The translations under genes and the position numbers were made by a program. Shown piece after piece: positions 12,285 to 24,759 of a stretch of 52,029 bases of DNA. Within the stretch, counting starts at the first letter, position 1, and each line of letters starts with the position of its first letter. The notes beneath the pieces are model-generated. The model worked only from the letters and a program-made list of their open reading frames with translations, had not been told where the DNA came from and did not search any database. The stretch comes from Sporodiniella umbellata (Eukaryota > Mucoromycota > Mucoromycetes > Mucorales > Rhizopodaceae), in assembly GCA_025677835.1 (NCBI GenBank), contig JAIXMR010000144.1, forward strand, positions 1-52,029. The letters run 5' to 3'.

Positions 12285-12505
12285 AAAACATGTTTAATTT
12301 GTTTCTTTTTTACACTTCTTATAAAAGTTGCTGTTTTATGTTTAGACCTTATACAATATTTACATTGGCTAACAATACTTATCTTTCAGATGTACTACCT
12401 CTTCTATTTTAAATAAATACTAAAACAGAAAATTATCCAAATTAAGGCTAAACTTTTATAAAAAGACAGGATTTTATTGGTTAGACTCATCTTCCGGAAA
12501 TAGTT
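12285..12505 (-). repeat. Dispersed repeat, copy A (inverted relative to copy at 23.1 kb)
   Basis: The reverse complement of this segment matches 23065-23300 over about 220 bp. The best block, minus strand of 12361-12420 against 23159-23220, shares a 19-base identical core (ACATCTGAAAGATAAGTAT) inside AAAATAGAAGAGGTA on one side and TTAATTTGG further upstream. I estimate roughly 80% identity by eye, with one 7-8 bp insertion in the other copy. It has no coding potential. The two copies point in opposite directions and enclose the gene desert and the PD-(D/E)XK pseudogene. Confidence 0.75.
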
Positions 12506-13140
12506 CTGTTTGTTAGCTGTTTGAAACAAATCAGTACAATATCTCCTGTATTTATCTGGAGCCATAGTGAGCTCATAAAACTAGGCAAGATCTTAGATTG
12601 TTACAACATTCAATCATACTACAGTTTCATAAATCACAAATGCTATATAGAGACATACTACTCAAATAGTAATAAAACCTTCTCTTCAAATCCTATTGAG
12701 TAGACCTATAACTTTCTACTTAATAAACGCAGCACTTGTTGAAATATTTCTAGGTCTTCTTGAAATTCAAAAATGCGCTTTTGTTCGGCTACCAAATCTG
12801 ATATGCGTTCTACTGGCACCTAAATTCTCCTTTAAGCTGCTGTAAAAATGTACGTATCTCAACACCAACTTTAGGCATTTAGTATATTATATCCCCACAG
12901 TGTTAAACGCTACGGTACTGCCAGTTTTACAAAGTATTTGAGTAGCTTAATACTCTTACATGACAGTGAATAATTTTGAGTATAAAGAACTTGGAGTACA
13001 TCTTTAATCTTTTTATAAATACAAAAATTTATCTATAGAAAACGAACACGGAAAAAAATATACAATCTTTATTTAGTCTAAAAGTACTCTTCTTAGTTAT
13101 CAAAAAAAGGGCTATTAAGCTCTTTTGATGATATGCAGAA

Positions 13141-13318
13141 TCAACCACGAGCAGGTGAGAGTACATCTGATTCCAAAAAGTATTCGAGCATTCTAGCTGC
13201 AAACAGTACCTCAAAGTCAGTAAACGGTACCATAAACTTCTAGAGTCTCTCTTCACATATTTCCAGAACTGTCTGACCACAAGGGTCATCAAGATCATCG
13301 ATATGTGGATGAATCAGG
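13141..13318 (-). pseudogene. Decayed coding fragment, unknown family
   Basis: On the minus strand one frame reads HPHIDDLDDPCGQTVLEI, then EERL, an in-frame TAG at 13240-13242, then KFMVPFTDFEVLFAARMLEY and SDVLSPARG before a TGA. The composition (Asp/Glu balance, hydrophobic spacing) looks like former protein-coding sequence rather than chance translation of AT-rich DNA, and the sequence here is less AT-rich than its flanks. I do not recognise the family. A competing frame of 89 codons overlaps it and looks like a shadow. A transposon-derived fragment is the likeliest origin, which is inference. Confidence 0.3.
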
Positions 13319-16300
13319 AAGAGTCCTTCCCTATCACTTTGTTTAGTGTGCGGCTCGATGGTTTACCCCAAGGCACAGTCAAACCACAGAATGGACTAAT
13401 CTCGCTTACCCGCAACTGTCTTCGGGTATGACTGACTAACTGCCAAGAAGGATCGTAGTAACATCCCAACAACCTAGCACAGATTATAGGCTAAATCGTC
13501 GTCTTGCCATAGGGGCTCTGGTTTGTTCAGCCTTCAGTGCTACCCTATACCTCTCAATAAAAGTATAGTTTTCAACGCCATCCGTACTGCACCTTGTCTA
13601 TAGATTGACGATAATAAACGGGACGGGTTTTTCACATTGCGAAGGTAAGTAAGGGCTGTAGTCAATTTATTATCCGTACACAAGCGTGTATATTGAGTTG
13701 CAGGACAATCTAAGGGTGTGAAGAACTACCATAAAGATAGAACACAAACAAAAGAACAGAGAGGGGCCCCCTATAGCCGTCAGAAAAAAAGTCTAAGTAC
13801 TAAAGAAAAAAAGAAAAGAAATTGAAAAAATGCCCTTTTTTTTTTCCTATATCTTTCTTCACATGAGAAACTTTTCTCCTTCTTTTTCAACTTCCGTAAG
13901 TAAACAAAAGAAAACACTAACAAAGCACTTTGCGCGTTCACTGATTTCCCTTTAGCTCCTGCCACATAGTAAAAGTTGTAGAGCAATCTCATAGCTACCC
14001 ATAGAGATGAGTCTTGACTGTTAAATCTCTTTTATAGCGCGCTTAAAAGTAGTTTTAGTATAGTAAACGAGCGTCGTTTGTCATACATGACATCACAAAG
14101 ACGATCAAGATCGTCTTTTCACGTCTATTTTTTCTGCCTTTTTGGTAGTACAATCAAACTCAATCTATAGGCACAAATTGTCTACATGAAAAAAAAAAAC
14201 GGCATACAATACTTGGTTTAATGAAATCAAAAACGTATATGAATCTGTCAACTGATGGAGCTATTTACAGCCAAGGTCTTACTAGAGTATCCATATACAT
14301 CTGATTAAAAAAAAAAAGTAAAGCAAACTGTGTTGTTAGCCCTGTCTTGGTTTTGGGTGATAATTTCGCTCAGACTATAATAACTTATTTGCAGCTTTTG
14401 TTTTTGTAAACGCTTAGACATATAGTACACTTTACTTTTCACTGATTGAAAATAGTAGACGTTTAGTTTTTACTCATACTTAGTGTAGTTTCTGCTGATA
14501 TTCAGGCTGTATATTTTTATTTTCTATACAATGTCTAAATTGCTCAAAAATAATGATCGTATTCATACCTTTTACAGTAAATACAATTTACAAAAGTAGA
14601 TCATTCGCCGATTTGATCATGTTTAATTTGTAAGACGAGATGTAAGCTAAAATTATGGAGTTTTTTATATTACACTTTTATGACTCTATGGACTGAGCAA
14701 ACACCTGAATTTGATTGTTGCGGGATACATGACTTCTTTTGCTAAATAATAATACCCATTCAATTGAGCTGAATGTAGCCCTTTTTTTTTATCTAATTGT
14801 ACTGGTATATACGTTTCCTGTAGTTAAGTAGACATGCTCCTCACGAAATTGCAGATTTTTCCAGACTTTTTACCGCAAGAGAAGAACCGTTAACTTTCCA
14901 ATTATGTTACGGTAATGACTGAGTAAATAGGCCTAAAAGTAAATTACAGTCTGGCTTTAGCTTATAAAAAATACATTATGCAATAAAAATACATTCTAGT
15001 AAAAAAATCCTTATAGCGATTTTATTTCTAGGTTTAGTTAAAAATCGAAGACCCTAAAACAATTATGAAGATTTTTCGACTGAAAGAAACTATACCTTTG
15101 CATTTTGGTCTGAAAGGAAAATTGCAAACTTACCAACTGGATTGCGAGTAGCGAGGCAATAGCGTAGCTTAAAGAAAGTAGAGGTTTATAGTGGCACTCA
15201 CTTATAAACATGGCGCATTATAACTACTCCCTATCTCAAGCTTTATTTTTTAGTCTGAGGAAATGAAGCCTAAGCCACCAAGGCTACTTGATTGTGCATT
15301 TGCAAAAGATTTAAACGCAGAAATAAAAGGGAGCAGACCCTGAAACAACTAGTTAAAATACCTGATTTTGCCTATTGTAAAGGCTAACAGCTGATATTTT
15401 TTAAGTCTAATGAACCTTATTTACATATTTATATGTTATAAAGATTCAAATCGAGGAGTAAATTTTCTTATTTTTGTTCCTCTGCTTTTAGTTTCGGCCA
15501 TCTGTTTTTATACATATATCTGCTTATAATCTTTAGCTTTAAAATGAGATAATGCTCAAATTTGTGTAACCAAGTCTTTTTTTTACCAAGACGTCTGTTT
15601 TTAAAGCTCTGTATGCTTTTTTCTTTTTTGTATTCAAACTAAATAGAATGGTTATAAAGCATATAATCTTGACGTTTTGAAATAACATGTAAGATTTGTA
15701 TATGATTTTTTTACTTCACATGATTTAGGTTTTGATAGCTTTATGTTTTATTCCTATAACAGTAATATATCTACTCCAGTCCAGTCCAGTCCGAAGTCAA
15801 TTACACAATACAGCCAACAGTCTGCTCAAACTTAGGCGTTGAATACTTTTGTGCTTCCAGTATATAAAGTGAAATATCTGATGTCACAAGAAACGTTTGG
15901 CTACATTATCTATATCATTTTCGATAATGCACAAATATAAATGCCTTAGGTGCTGAAAAATATTAAAGCCAAAATCAGAGCACTTTTCCTGTTTCAAACA
16001 AACTTATCTCAAGTGCCTGGCTACACTAATGAATCTAATGAACCTAGCTGTCTACAACCTTCCACTGTTGCTATAATATCATACTCACCGACCTTTGACA
16101 ATTGTAGCCTTCCTAGTGCTATATGTTCTCATTCGCTTCCTCAAGCTATGCCTTTAGAAATTATTCAAAGTTTAAATCATTATACAGAAAAAATATTCTA
16201 GCTTGCCTGAATTTGACTATGTATCAAAGCAAGACTCTTTTCAAAACCGAATCAAAAAACCAAGTATTATGGAACTCTGAGCACAATTCTTTTGCAAAGA

Positions 16301-19300
16301 AAAACAGAGTAACGGGTCAACCAAAATTTTCTGAGTTTTGTTCAGCTCATTAGCAGCCTTCTCAAAAAAAAAAAAAAAAAAAAAAAAAAAACAGCCCTCT
16401 ATCATTTGAAAGTTTTTCAAAAAATCTGTATGGCTTTTTGTTACTAGTTAGCATAATCTGTATTATTTTATTTGTACTAATGCTTGTGTGGTGTTTTAAA
16501 AAATGCGATACACACACAGGCTAGGTCAAGGATAGAAGCCTGTAAAACTGTTTAAAGTCAAGATACTTACACTTCGTTTGCCATTGTGTTATTGTAGGGA
16601 ATTAAGACTGTGTAATACACGAAGCCATTACTGCTAATCTAAGAATGAGCTCTAAAATCGATAAGCTTATGGTCTAGAGTCCCAAAGCGCAAGAATGAAT
16701 AGTCTGATTTGAGAAAGGTTGTTGGCCTTGAGACTGACTTTGTGGGTCAAAACTCAAGGTTATGCAGAAGAAACTTTATGGGGAAGGGCACTCTTCCTTC
16801 TAGTGAAAGTCAGATAATATATGCCTCCCCTTTTTCAGTGAACAGCAGAGTTATCACCCAATGTTGACACATCCCACTATTCCCAGCAGCCCAGATGACT
16901 TTCATATTTCTCGCCAACATAGCGAGCTTTTATCAATACAGAAATATTCAACTCACTTAATCATTAAGTAAGCAATTCTACCAACTCCAACAAGCTAGCT
17001 GTTTTTTTTTGCCCAGAATCTCCCAAGTCACCATTTGTTTCTTAGATGAACAATTTTATTAGTGCTATAGAATTAATTGACCATATTTGTTCTAAAAAAT
17101 AACTAAATTCTCCAATGATATTGCAAAAGGCAAAGCATCTTATATCATTCTAATCATTGAATTCCCTCGGATCACTATAGAAAGAAAACCCTCTCTTAAC
17201 TATCCAGCTAACATTTTAAATGCTGATAAACAGACTTCGTCAAACGGTTCTATCGCACAAAATTGGACAATTTTATTAGTAGTATTAATTCGGTTCATTT
17301 CTGTAACGAATTTGTTTAAAGGAAAGAGTTTGTATCAACAAAAGTCTTCCTGAACTGAAAGAACGCTACTAACTAATTGATGAGATTTACGTATATTGCT
17401 ATAGATATTAAAATGAGCTGCGATATGAGCTCGCTTCAGATAGTATACAATGATAAATCTTGTTTTATAGTATTAGAGTATAAACTTCGAATTTTTTTTA
17501 AAAAAAGGGAATGCTTTATTGGTCCCTTTATTTAACACTTTGAAAAAAATTATCTGATTTCACTTGCTTCCATAAAAGTAGAGGCTGGGCTAATTCAGTT
17601 AAAGATAGTAATAAAAAACATCGCCTTTTGCTCATTTATTTCTAAGATATATACAATAAGATGTCTTTTAAGAATTCCAAAGTTATGTGTTTCAACTCGG
17701 AACAAAAGTGGACTACATTAATGACTTTAATTTAGCACAAGTATGTGGTATATAGTTTATAGAAGTAGCAATATGTTCAACGAAGCCTAGACAAAAAAAA
17801 TATACCATTGATCTGCCGCCTACCTCAGCAAAGCCTCAACGTATAGCCTCAATTGATTTGTAACTAGGACTAGTGTGAGGTTTATGGATAGGTCGAGCTG
17901 CTTTTTTCTCTCAATTAGTTTTGTTTTTACCTTACTGAAAAGTTAGAGGGAGAGTGCCAATCGTCATTGAAACGAATAAATTGAGCTTAGAGACTCATAT
18001 ATTAAAAAAAAAAAAAATGAGTGGAGTATCAGATTTTTGAGCAGATTTGGATAATGTTGAAGAATATCAAAAATCACAAAAAGTCGGTTTCATAATACTT
18101 TAAAGAACTAAGAACAGGCCTTCTGGTTTTTAGTAAGTCTTGTTGTTTTTATTATTAATGACTTTACTATCTTACCCCTTGTGCTCTATATATCTTAAAT
18201 GAACAACATATAAACGGCATTGATAAACTTCATACAAAATAGCGGATAGAGCATCAAAGACTAAAAGATAATAATCTGTACTGTTTACAATGACTTGCGA
18301 CTAAAGGAATTAGGTAACGGGTTTCAAAAGAAGACTCAACTAAACACAGTCAAAATTGGAAAAAACAATTATTGAAAGTGACAGGATATAGGTGAGAGAT
18401 ACAAAACAAAAACTCTTGACATTTTGCATTTTATTGCGTTCTCATATATTTGCCGATTCATAGCAAAGTACCAAAAGATCGTGAAGTTTGTTAAAAGATG
18501 CCAAGTCTAAATAAAATGAGCCTCAGAACTGATAAACTGTTGATTACTTATATATAATTCCTTATTTCATAAGCTCCCAGAGAGATCTGTTTTTGATCCC
18601 AAAGTGAAATGAAATCAACAAAAAAAAAGATACAGAGCGCTTTTGGAGTTGTATATCAGCTCAAGTCAGTGTTATGAGCTTGCTTCTATTGACTTTAACA
18701 TTTGAAGAAGTTATGCTTCCAGTGTTCATAATCGCTTTTGTATATTTTAATGACGCCCTAAGAGTAACGTCTAGAAAAAGAAACATTCTACGGCTTTATT
18801 AAATATCACGCTGTTTTTTGTAGATTTGACACCTCATATATTCTTTTTTTTTTTTCAAATTGTATATAGTTTGTATATTTCATGTAGTTTTTAAAATTAA
18901 TTATTATAAAAAACTTAAAAATAGATATCTTACCACAAAATAGAGGTAATCTTATCTTCTTTTATATTTCTTTTTCTCTTATTATATTTAAGTTATCCCT
19001 TAATTCATTTAGATATATATAATGTGGTGGGACATTTTATAAAGTATTTTCATCGTTACTCTAAAAATATACTTGTTTTCTGATTTCCGGACGAAATGAG
19101 CTAGTCATTAAGATTTTTAAAAACAAATTTCTGACAAACTCTTTCAACATAGGATAGGACGCTATGTACACCTTTTGAAAAAAATTACCCGGAAAAACAG
19201 TTCCCTTGTAATTCTTTCTTTTTTAAACAAGTCTGCTTCTAGTGCACTCATCTAAACACTTCTGTGAGTTGCTGTTTTCAATAGTAATGTATCTAGTTTA

Positions 19301-19371
19301 CAGTCGATTTTTTTTATTTATTACGCGTCTTTTTTCATGACGCACTTCGAGCGTTGATTGATGCAAGTTTC

Positions 19372-19576
19372 TATTTAAAGCCAGAGGGGGCTGGAATGAT
19401 AAACTGCGTTTTCTTTTCTCTGTTCATCAACATTGGAAGTATGGTCTGCGCCCGTTCCGCATCATCAATGGGGTCCTTGCAAAGTATGGTCTGCGCCCGT
19501 TCCGCATCATGCGGGTAAGCTTTCTTGAGTTAGTCGGCCTGATGAACAGAGATTAGAAAACCTTTTTTTTTTTTTT
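19372..19576 (+). ncRNA. Candidate structured ncRNA gene (TATA, closing stem, two direct repeats, T14)
   Basis: Seen directly: a TATTTAAA box at 19372-19379; 22-nt arms at 19408-19429 and 19540-19561 that are reverse complements at 20 of 22 positions (a T-T/T-T mismatch pair in the middle); a T14 run at 19563-19576, one base after the right arm; and between the arms two identical 29-bp direct repeats at 19437-19465 and 19482-19510, 16 bp apart. Each repeat is about 55% GC in AT-rich surroundings and can fold on itself: ATG plus TGCG pairs with CGCA plus CAT around a CCCGTTC loop. The spacing, TATA about 29 bp before the left arm and T-run right after the right arm, matches a type-3 Pol III gene for an RNA of about 155 nt closed by a long stem with two identical hairpins. 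It does not match U6, SRP, RNase P/MRP or 5S RNA as I know them. A terminal-inverted-repeat MITE is the main alternative, but I see no target-site duplication. Strand is set by the TATA and T-run. Confidence 0.45.
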
Positions 19577-19651
19577 GGTTAAGTTCTTTCTATTTTTACA
19601 CGCTTTTAGCAACTTTTGAATAACTAATTAACTAAACATAGTTCTCCTTTT

Positions 19652-19674
19652 GTCATGGCACTAGTTGCCATGAC
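19652..19674. repeat. Perfect 9-bp inverted repeat with 5-bp loop
   Basis: GTCATGGCA (19652-19660), loop CTAGT, then TGCCATGAC (19666-19674), a perfect dyad. It lies 75 bp after the T-run of the 19.4-kb element. It could be a protein-binding site or a hairpin; function unknown. Confidence 0.5.
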
Positions 19675-20524
19675 GACAAATATTACCTGTGGCTCCTTAT
19701 CTGATCAACAAACGAAGCTCCCGTAAATTGCAGCCCTGTATCCGTCTCCTGGCATACTTTAGTTCAAGCACAGTTCTCCTTGTTTTACTTTACAACATTT
19801 TAGGATTCTTACTGTTAAAAGCCTCAAGCCCTTTGTTACCAGTTTTTATCTAATAGACTGTCATTTCTTTTTGAATATTGTATTTTGTTTTGCTTTTGTC
19901 ACCTTTCAGTCAGTTTGTTGATCTACTAGCTTCTTTTTTACAAATATTCATGTATACGTAATACCTGCCCCTATCCTTTAATTATGGCACAATAAAGAGT
20001 ATCGTGTAGAATACAAGAGTTATTTATCTAAATTCATTTATCCCTTTATTTTTTTTTATAATATATATTATGTATACTATACATTCTATTTTTGATTGTT
20101 CTATAATAATTTTATATGCTTAATTTATTTTTGAATCTAAATTTCTTGTTGTATTTTATCAAATTATTGATTACTATAATTGCTTCTGTGAAATTATGTC
20201 TTACCATCTATTCTTTCAGTAGTAGTGGTCTAATTTCATAATTTTTTTTTCTCCCTAAAAAATTAACTAAAAAAAGCACGTTGTAAGTTCTTTTACAACT
20301 TACACCTTTTTTTGAATAATAGACTAATTATAAGGATTACTAAAATAATAGATATGTATAATAATGAAACTATAATAAAATAGTTATTAACGTTACTCAA
20401 ACAGGTCACGATTAACGTCAAACTATTTACAAAATACTGGACACCTATCGACTTTCATCTTACCCCCTTCTTGTTTTTATTCACAAAAAAAGTTTGTTTT
20501 GTATCTGTTCTTTCTTATTTCTCC

Positions 20525-22475
20525 ATGGTTACCAACTACTTTTTAAATACTGACCCAGATCAATGGAACATAAAAGATGTCTATGAAGAAATGGAGAGAG
20601 AAGAGTCAGGTCTTTCTACACGAGAGTTACTGGTCTTACTCAAACGCAAGTTAAAAGACTTGATCAAGGCAAATGCAAACGACTCTGAAAAAGCTAATGC
20701 TGCTTTACGGTTTTTACAGAAATGGAGGGTAACTTGTATTCTGGAAATAAAATTATCACCATCGAAATTAATCCTTAGATAACTACAATAGACTATTAAG
20801 AAGATGTTAACCAGGCGTTCAACGCCACCTACTGCCAACAGTAAGACTTTGAATATTACAAAAAGTTATGGGCCTATGTTCACCCAGTCCAGCGTCAAAA
20901 TCCTTAACAGTAGTGTTTCCGAAAGTTCTTCTGGTCAGTGTTTTGTTTTAAAGATAAAACCAACATTTTATTAATCTCCTTTTAAAATACATAGCCATCC
21001 CATCGAAGAGAGCACCCTCTGATGTTATTAGCTCAACTAACTGGTCATGGGACAGCTCCGACAAGGCAAAAAAAGCGAAATACCGAAAGGTGTATCTTAG
21101 CAGCTACTGTGGCGACACCGATTTTGGTGGTGATGACGATCAAAATGCCCATGTCAGTATATAATATAGAGCATTGAATACCTTTATACTGATGCTCTTC
21201 TTTTTGTAGTGGATAGTAGCTGATATGGATATGACGACGGTGCTTCGAGATTTTAGACAACAGTGCATCAAAGGAGCGAAAAAGCTTGTCTGAGTGCCGC
21301 ACCTTGTACGTTTTGTTTATTTTGAACTTTTATCAATAGAAAGCTTATGGTTGTTTGCATGTTAGGGCATTATCCTTTATCTATCTGATATCCGAACAGT
21401 CAGTCATTTTTTCTAAAATGACTTCTAATGAAAAGACTGTAGTGATGAAAGATTTGGATGTCAACAAAAATTTGAAAGCGATAGAAGAAAGCGTGGTGTT
21501 GACATGCCATCGAATAATTCAAGTACTGCAAACGTCCAGTATTAGTGAAGATGAAGCACTAGACAAGATAGATGAAATCAAAGGCAGCTCTGATAGTCAG
21601 CAAACGAAAACAGCAATAAAAATTGTTTCTTCGTTGCTGCATGTGCTGTTAAATTTCTCTTCCAAGCAGTGCGAATCTAATCTAATAATAGAGACGTTGC
21701 GTCCATTCTTGAAAAATTGCATTCTGTCGCAGTGCAAAGACACAAACCATGAATGGTGAGTTTTAAAACAAACAAGGCGTATTGGATTTTGTTTTCTAAA
21801 TTCGATAATAGGATGACGTACAGAATGAAAGCATATAACAATGATGGCAAGATCATGATTCCCGACCTGGCTTTGTATGCCAATCCTCTTTCGACAATAA
21901 ATTTTGAATTATTTATTGTCGAAGTAAAAAAGCAGGGAAATTACAGTAACGGAAGCCTGGAGAAGGACTTGATAAAGCTGGGCAAGGAAATGAAGTTGGC
22001 CCTTGACAAACTGCTCCATTATAAGGTCTGAAGTTGCTGGATTGCTTGTAGAAGGTAGATTTTTATGCATTCCAAGTTTATTGAGATGCGTTTTACTAAA
22101 GTAAATGAAATAGGTGCCAAGATAACAGCATTCAAGATGGATCTTGCCTTTAATGGGGTATACAGAATGATTGAGCTGAGTGAATGTCATGTTTGTCGAG
22201 AGAACATAAACGACATTATGTTGGTCCCTACAGTTATGCAGAGGTTGTAGGAGATACAAGTAAGCATTTGCCATTTTTCTTCATTTTTATTTTTATTCAC
22301 ATTTTATGTTTATATGTGACAGGTTGTGATTGAAGAAACTAAAAAAAAAGTATTTCAATCACTCGGAGGAGAAATGGAGAACAAAACTGCCTGGATGAGA
22401 AAGACTTGCGACAGCCCGGTAGCTGTAAAAAAAAGTCTAAACAATAAAAATAAAAAAATACTGCTCTCCATTTAG
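20525..22475 (+). pseudogene. PD-(D/E)XK nuclease-like family gene, disrupted
   Basis: Eight exons can be threaded: 20525-20728, 20801-20933, 20995-21152, 21210-21287, 21340-21755, 21812-22054, 22114-22259, 22323-22475. Introns are 52-72 bp with good borders, and frame holds through exon 5. The core in exon 6 reads IMIPDLALYANP then FELFIVEVKKQG, a PD...(E)xK arrangement typical of PD-(D/E)XK nuclease folds, followed by LVEG, ITAFKMDLAFNGVYRMIEL and a DIMLVPTVMQRL block. Two lesions: after LDKLLHYK (22025) one extra base at 22026 shifts the reading to SEVAGLLVEG, and an in-frame TAG at 22248-22250 follows VMQRL before EIQVVIEETKKKV. The N-terminal half is Lys/Ser-rich without a known domain. 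From memory this resembles an expanded, uncharacterised family of Mucorales proteins; catalytic activity is unproven. Either a relic or an assembly with indel errors. Confidence 0.65.
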
Positions 22476-23542
22476 TACTCACAAAACAAAAAGATAATGT
22501 ACAGATATTTTATAAAACATGGTAAAAGTAGTGTATAAGTTGTTACTGTCAATATAAACAAAATTGCCAAATTAAAGCAAACATTTGATAAAAAACACAA
22601 AGGCCCTCAGACTATCTAGCTTTGAGATCATTAGTACCAATATAAAGCTGCAAACAGCATCAAGCAGACCAATTAATCGATTAGAAACAGACAGTGTCTA
22701 TCTCCGACCCTTTTAAAGGTTTCCAAATATTCCAAAGTGACTAGCAAGAAAAAAAAAAGTTGAAGGCTCAAAATAATTTGATCAAACAGAGAACAAACAC
22801 TATAAAGCATTGAATCACGATAATAGCAGAAAAAGAACTTTTATTCTCTGCTATACGAAAGACACCTGAAGGGTGAAGACACGGATATTATCGATAATAT
22901 ATATAGTTTATAACAAATCAAGATTCTTAAAGAACATAGAGATATGCCATAAAATAAAAGAAGATAGCAGCCCTGATGTTGGAAGGAAACGTCAATGATA
23001 AATGGTTTTAAGATCAGGCATGTGGCGAACCATTTAGTTGCATAGTAACTAACTTTCCTCAGAGTTTTATCCCTAAGGAAGTTGTCTCTAACCAACAAAA
23101 TCGTGTATTTCTATAGAAGTTTAGTCTTAATTTGGGGTTTAGGATAGTTTTCTATTTTAGAATTTGTTTAAAATAGAAGAGGTAATACATCTGAAAGATA
23201 AGTATTGCTGGCCAAGGTGAATATTATATAAAATATAAACATGGAACTCTAGTCTTTATAAGAGCTGTAGAAAAAAATGAATTATTGTTTTTTTTTTGAA
23301 GTTTTCTTAGATTAAATAGAATAGAGACGTGTTTCTAAACACTTTTTATTTATGATCTGTAAGAGTAGTGGAAAGAGATGTAAATGAACTGAGTTTTAGT
23401 AATTGTATGACACATTAATATATATAGAATAATTGTCACTCTCACATGATCGTTTCACAAAGAAAGCTGGGATTAAAAACAGAACTTGATGGGAGGCTTT
23501 CTTGAGCCACAGCCTTTATTTTCAAGAGCAAACTACTGCATT
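22476..23542. other. Intergenic region carrying dispersed repeat copy B
   Basis: No convincing gene. It holds the 3' flank of the PD-(D/E)XK relic, the repeat copy at 23065-23300, and the PRMT1 promoter. The 85-codon minus-strand frame at 22841-23098 overlaps the repeat and looks like chance. Confidence 0.6.
23065..23300 (+). repeat. Dispersed repeat, copy B
   Basis: Matches the reverse complement of 12285-12505, beginning near the AAGGAAGTTG at 23074 and fading after about 23290. Relative to copy A it has a 7-8 bp insertion around 23138-23145. Copies A and B are in inverted orientation about 10.6 kb apart. Confidence 0.75.
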
Positions 23543-24711
<1,169 letters not shown>

Positions 24712-24759
24712 TTTTTTTTTTTTGGCTGAGTTTTATCCCTTTTTTTCTGGCTGTATACC

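Larger units (their letters stand above)
12195..20524. other. 8.3-kb gene-poor, AT-rich accessory region
   Basis: Between the TSR3 start and the next coding signal no reading frame shows a recognisable domain together with credible splice sites. What it holds: TSR3 promoter sequence at the left edge; one copy of a dispersed inverted repeat (12285-12505); a decayed coding fragment near 13.1-13.3 kb; three copies of CCAGT at 15776-15790; an A30 tract around 16366-16391; a patch at 16.6-17.0 kb that is less AT-biased than its surroundings but has no clear product; the structured RNA-like element at 19.37-19.58 kb; and a 23-bp palindrome at 19652-19674. Frames such as 15950-16201 and 16123-16353 have no family resemblance that I can see and are probably chance. 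Confidence 0.7.

Noticed and set aside
15950..16353. Two overlapping plus-strand ORFs in the gene desert
   Set aside because: No domain, no splice partners, composition of AT-rich DNA; not supportable as genes.
19437..19510. Two direct repeats with a 16-bp spacer, CRISPR-like at first sight
   Set aside because: Only two units, a fungal nuclear context, no cas genes, and the repeats sit inside a closing stem with TATA and T-run.
12195..20524. tRNA or 5S rRNA genes in the desert
   Set aside because: No GGTTCGANTCC-type B box with matching acceptor stem, and no 5S core sequence, was found by eye.
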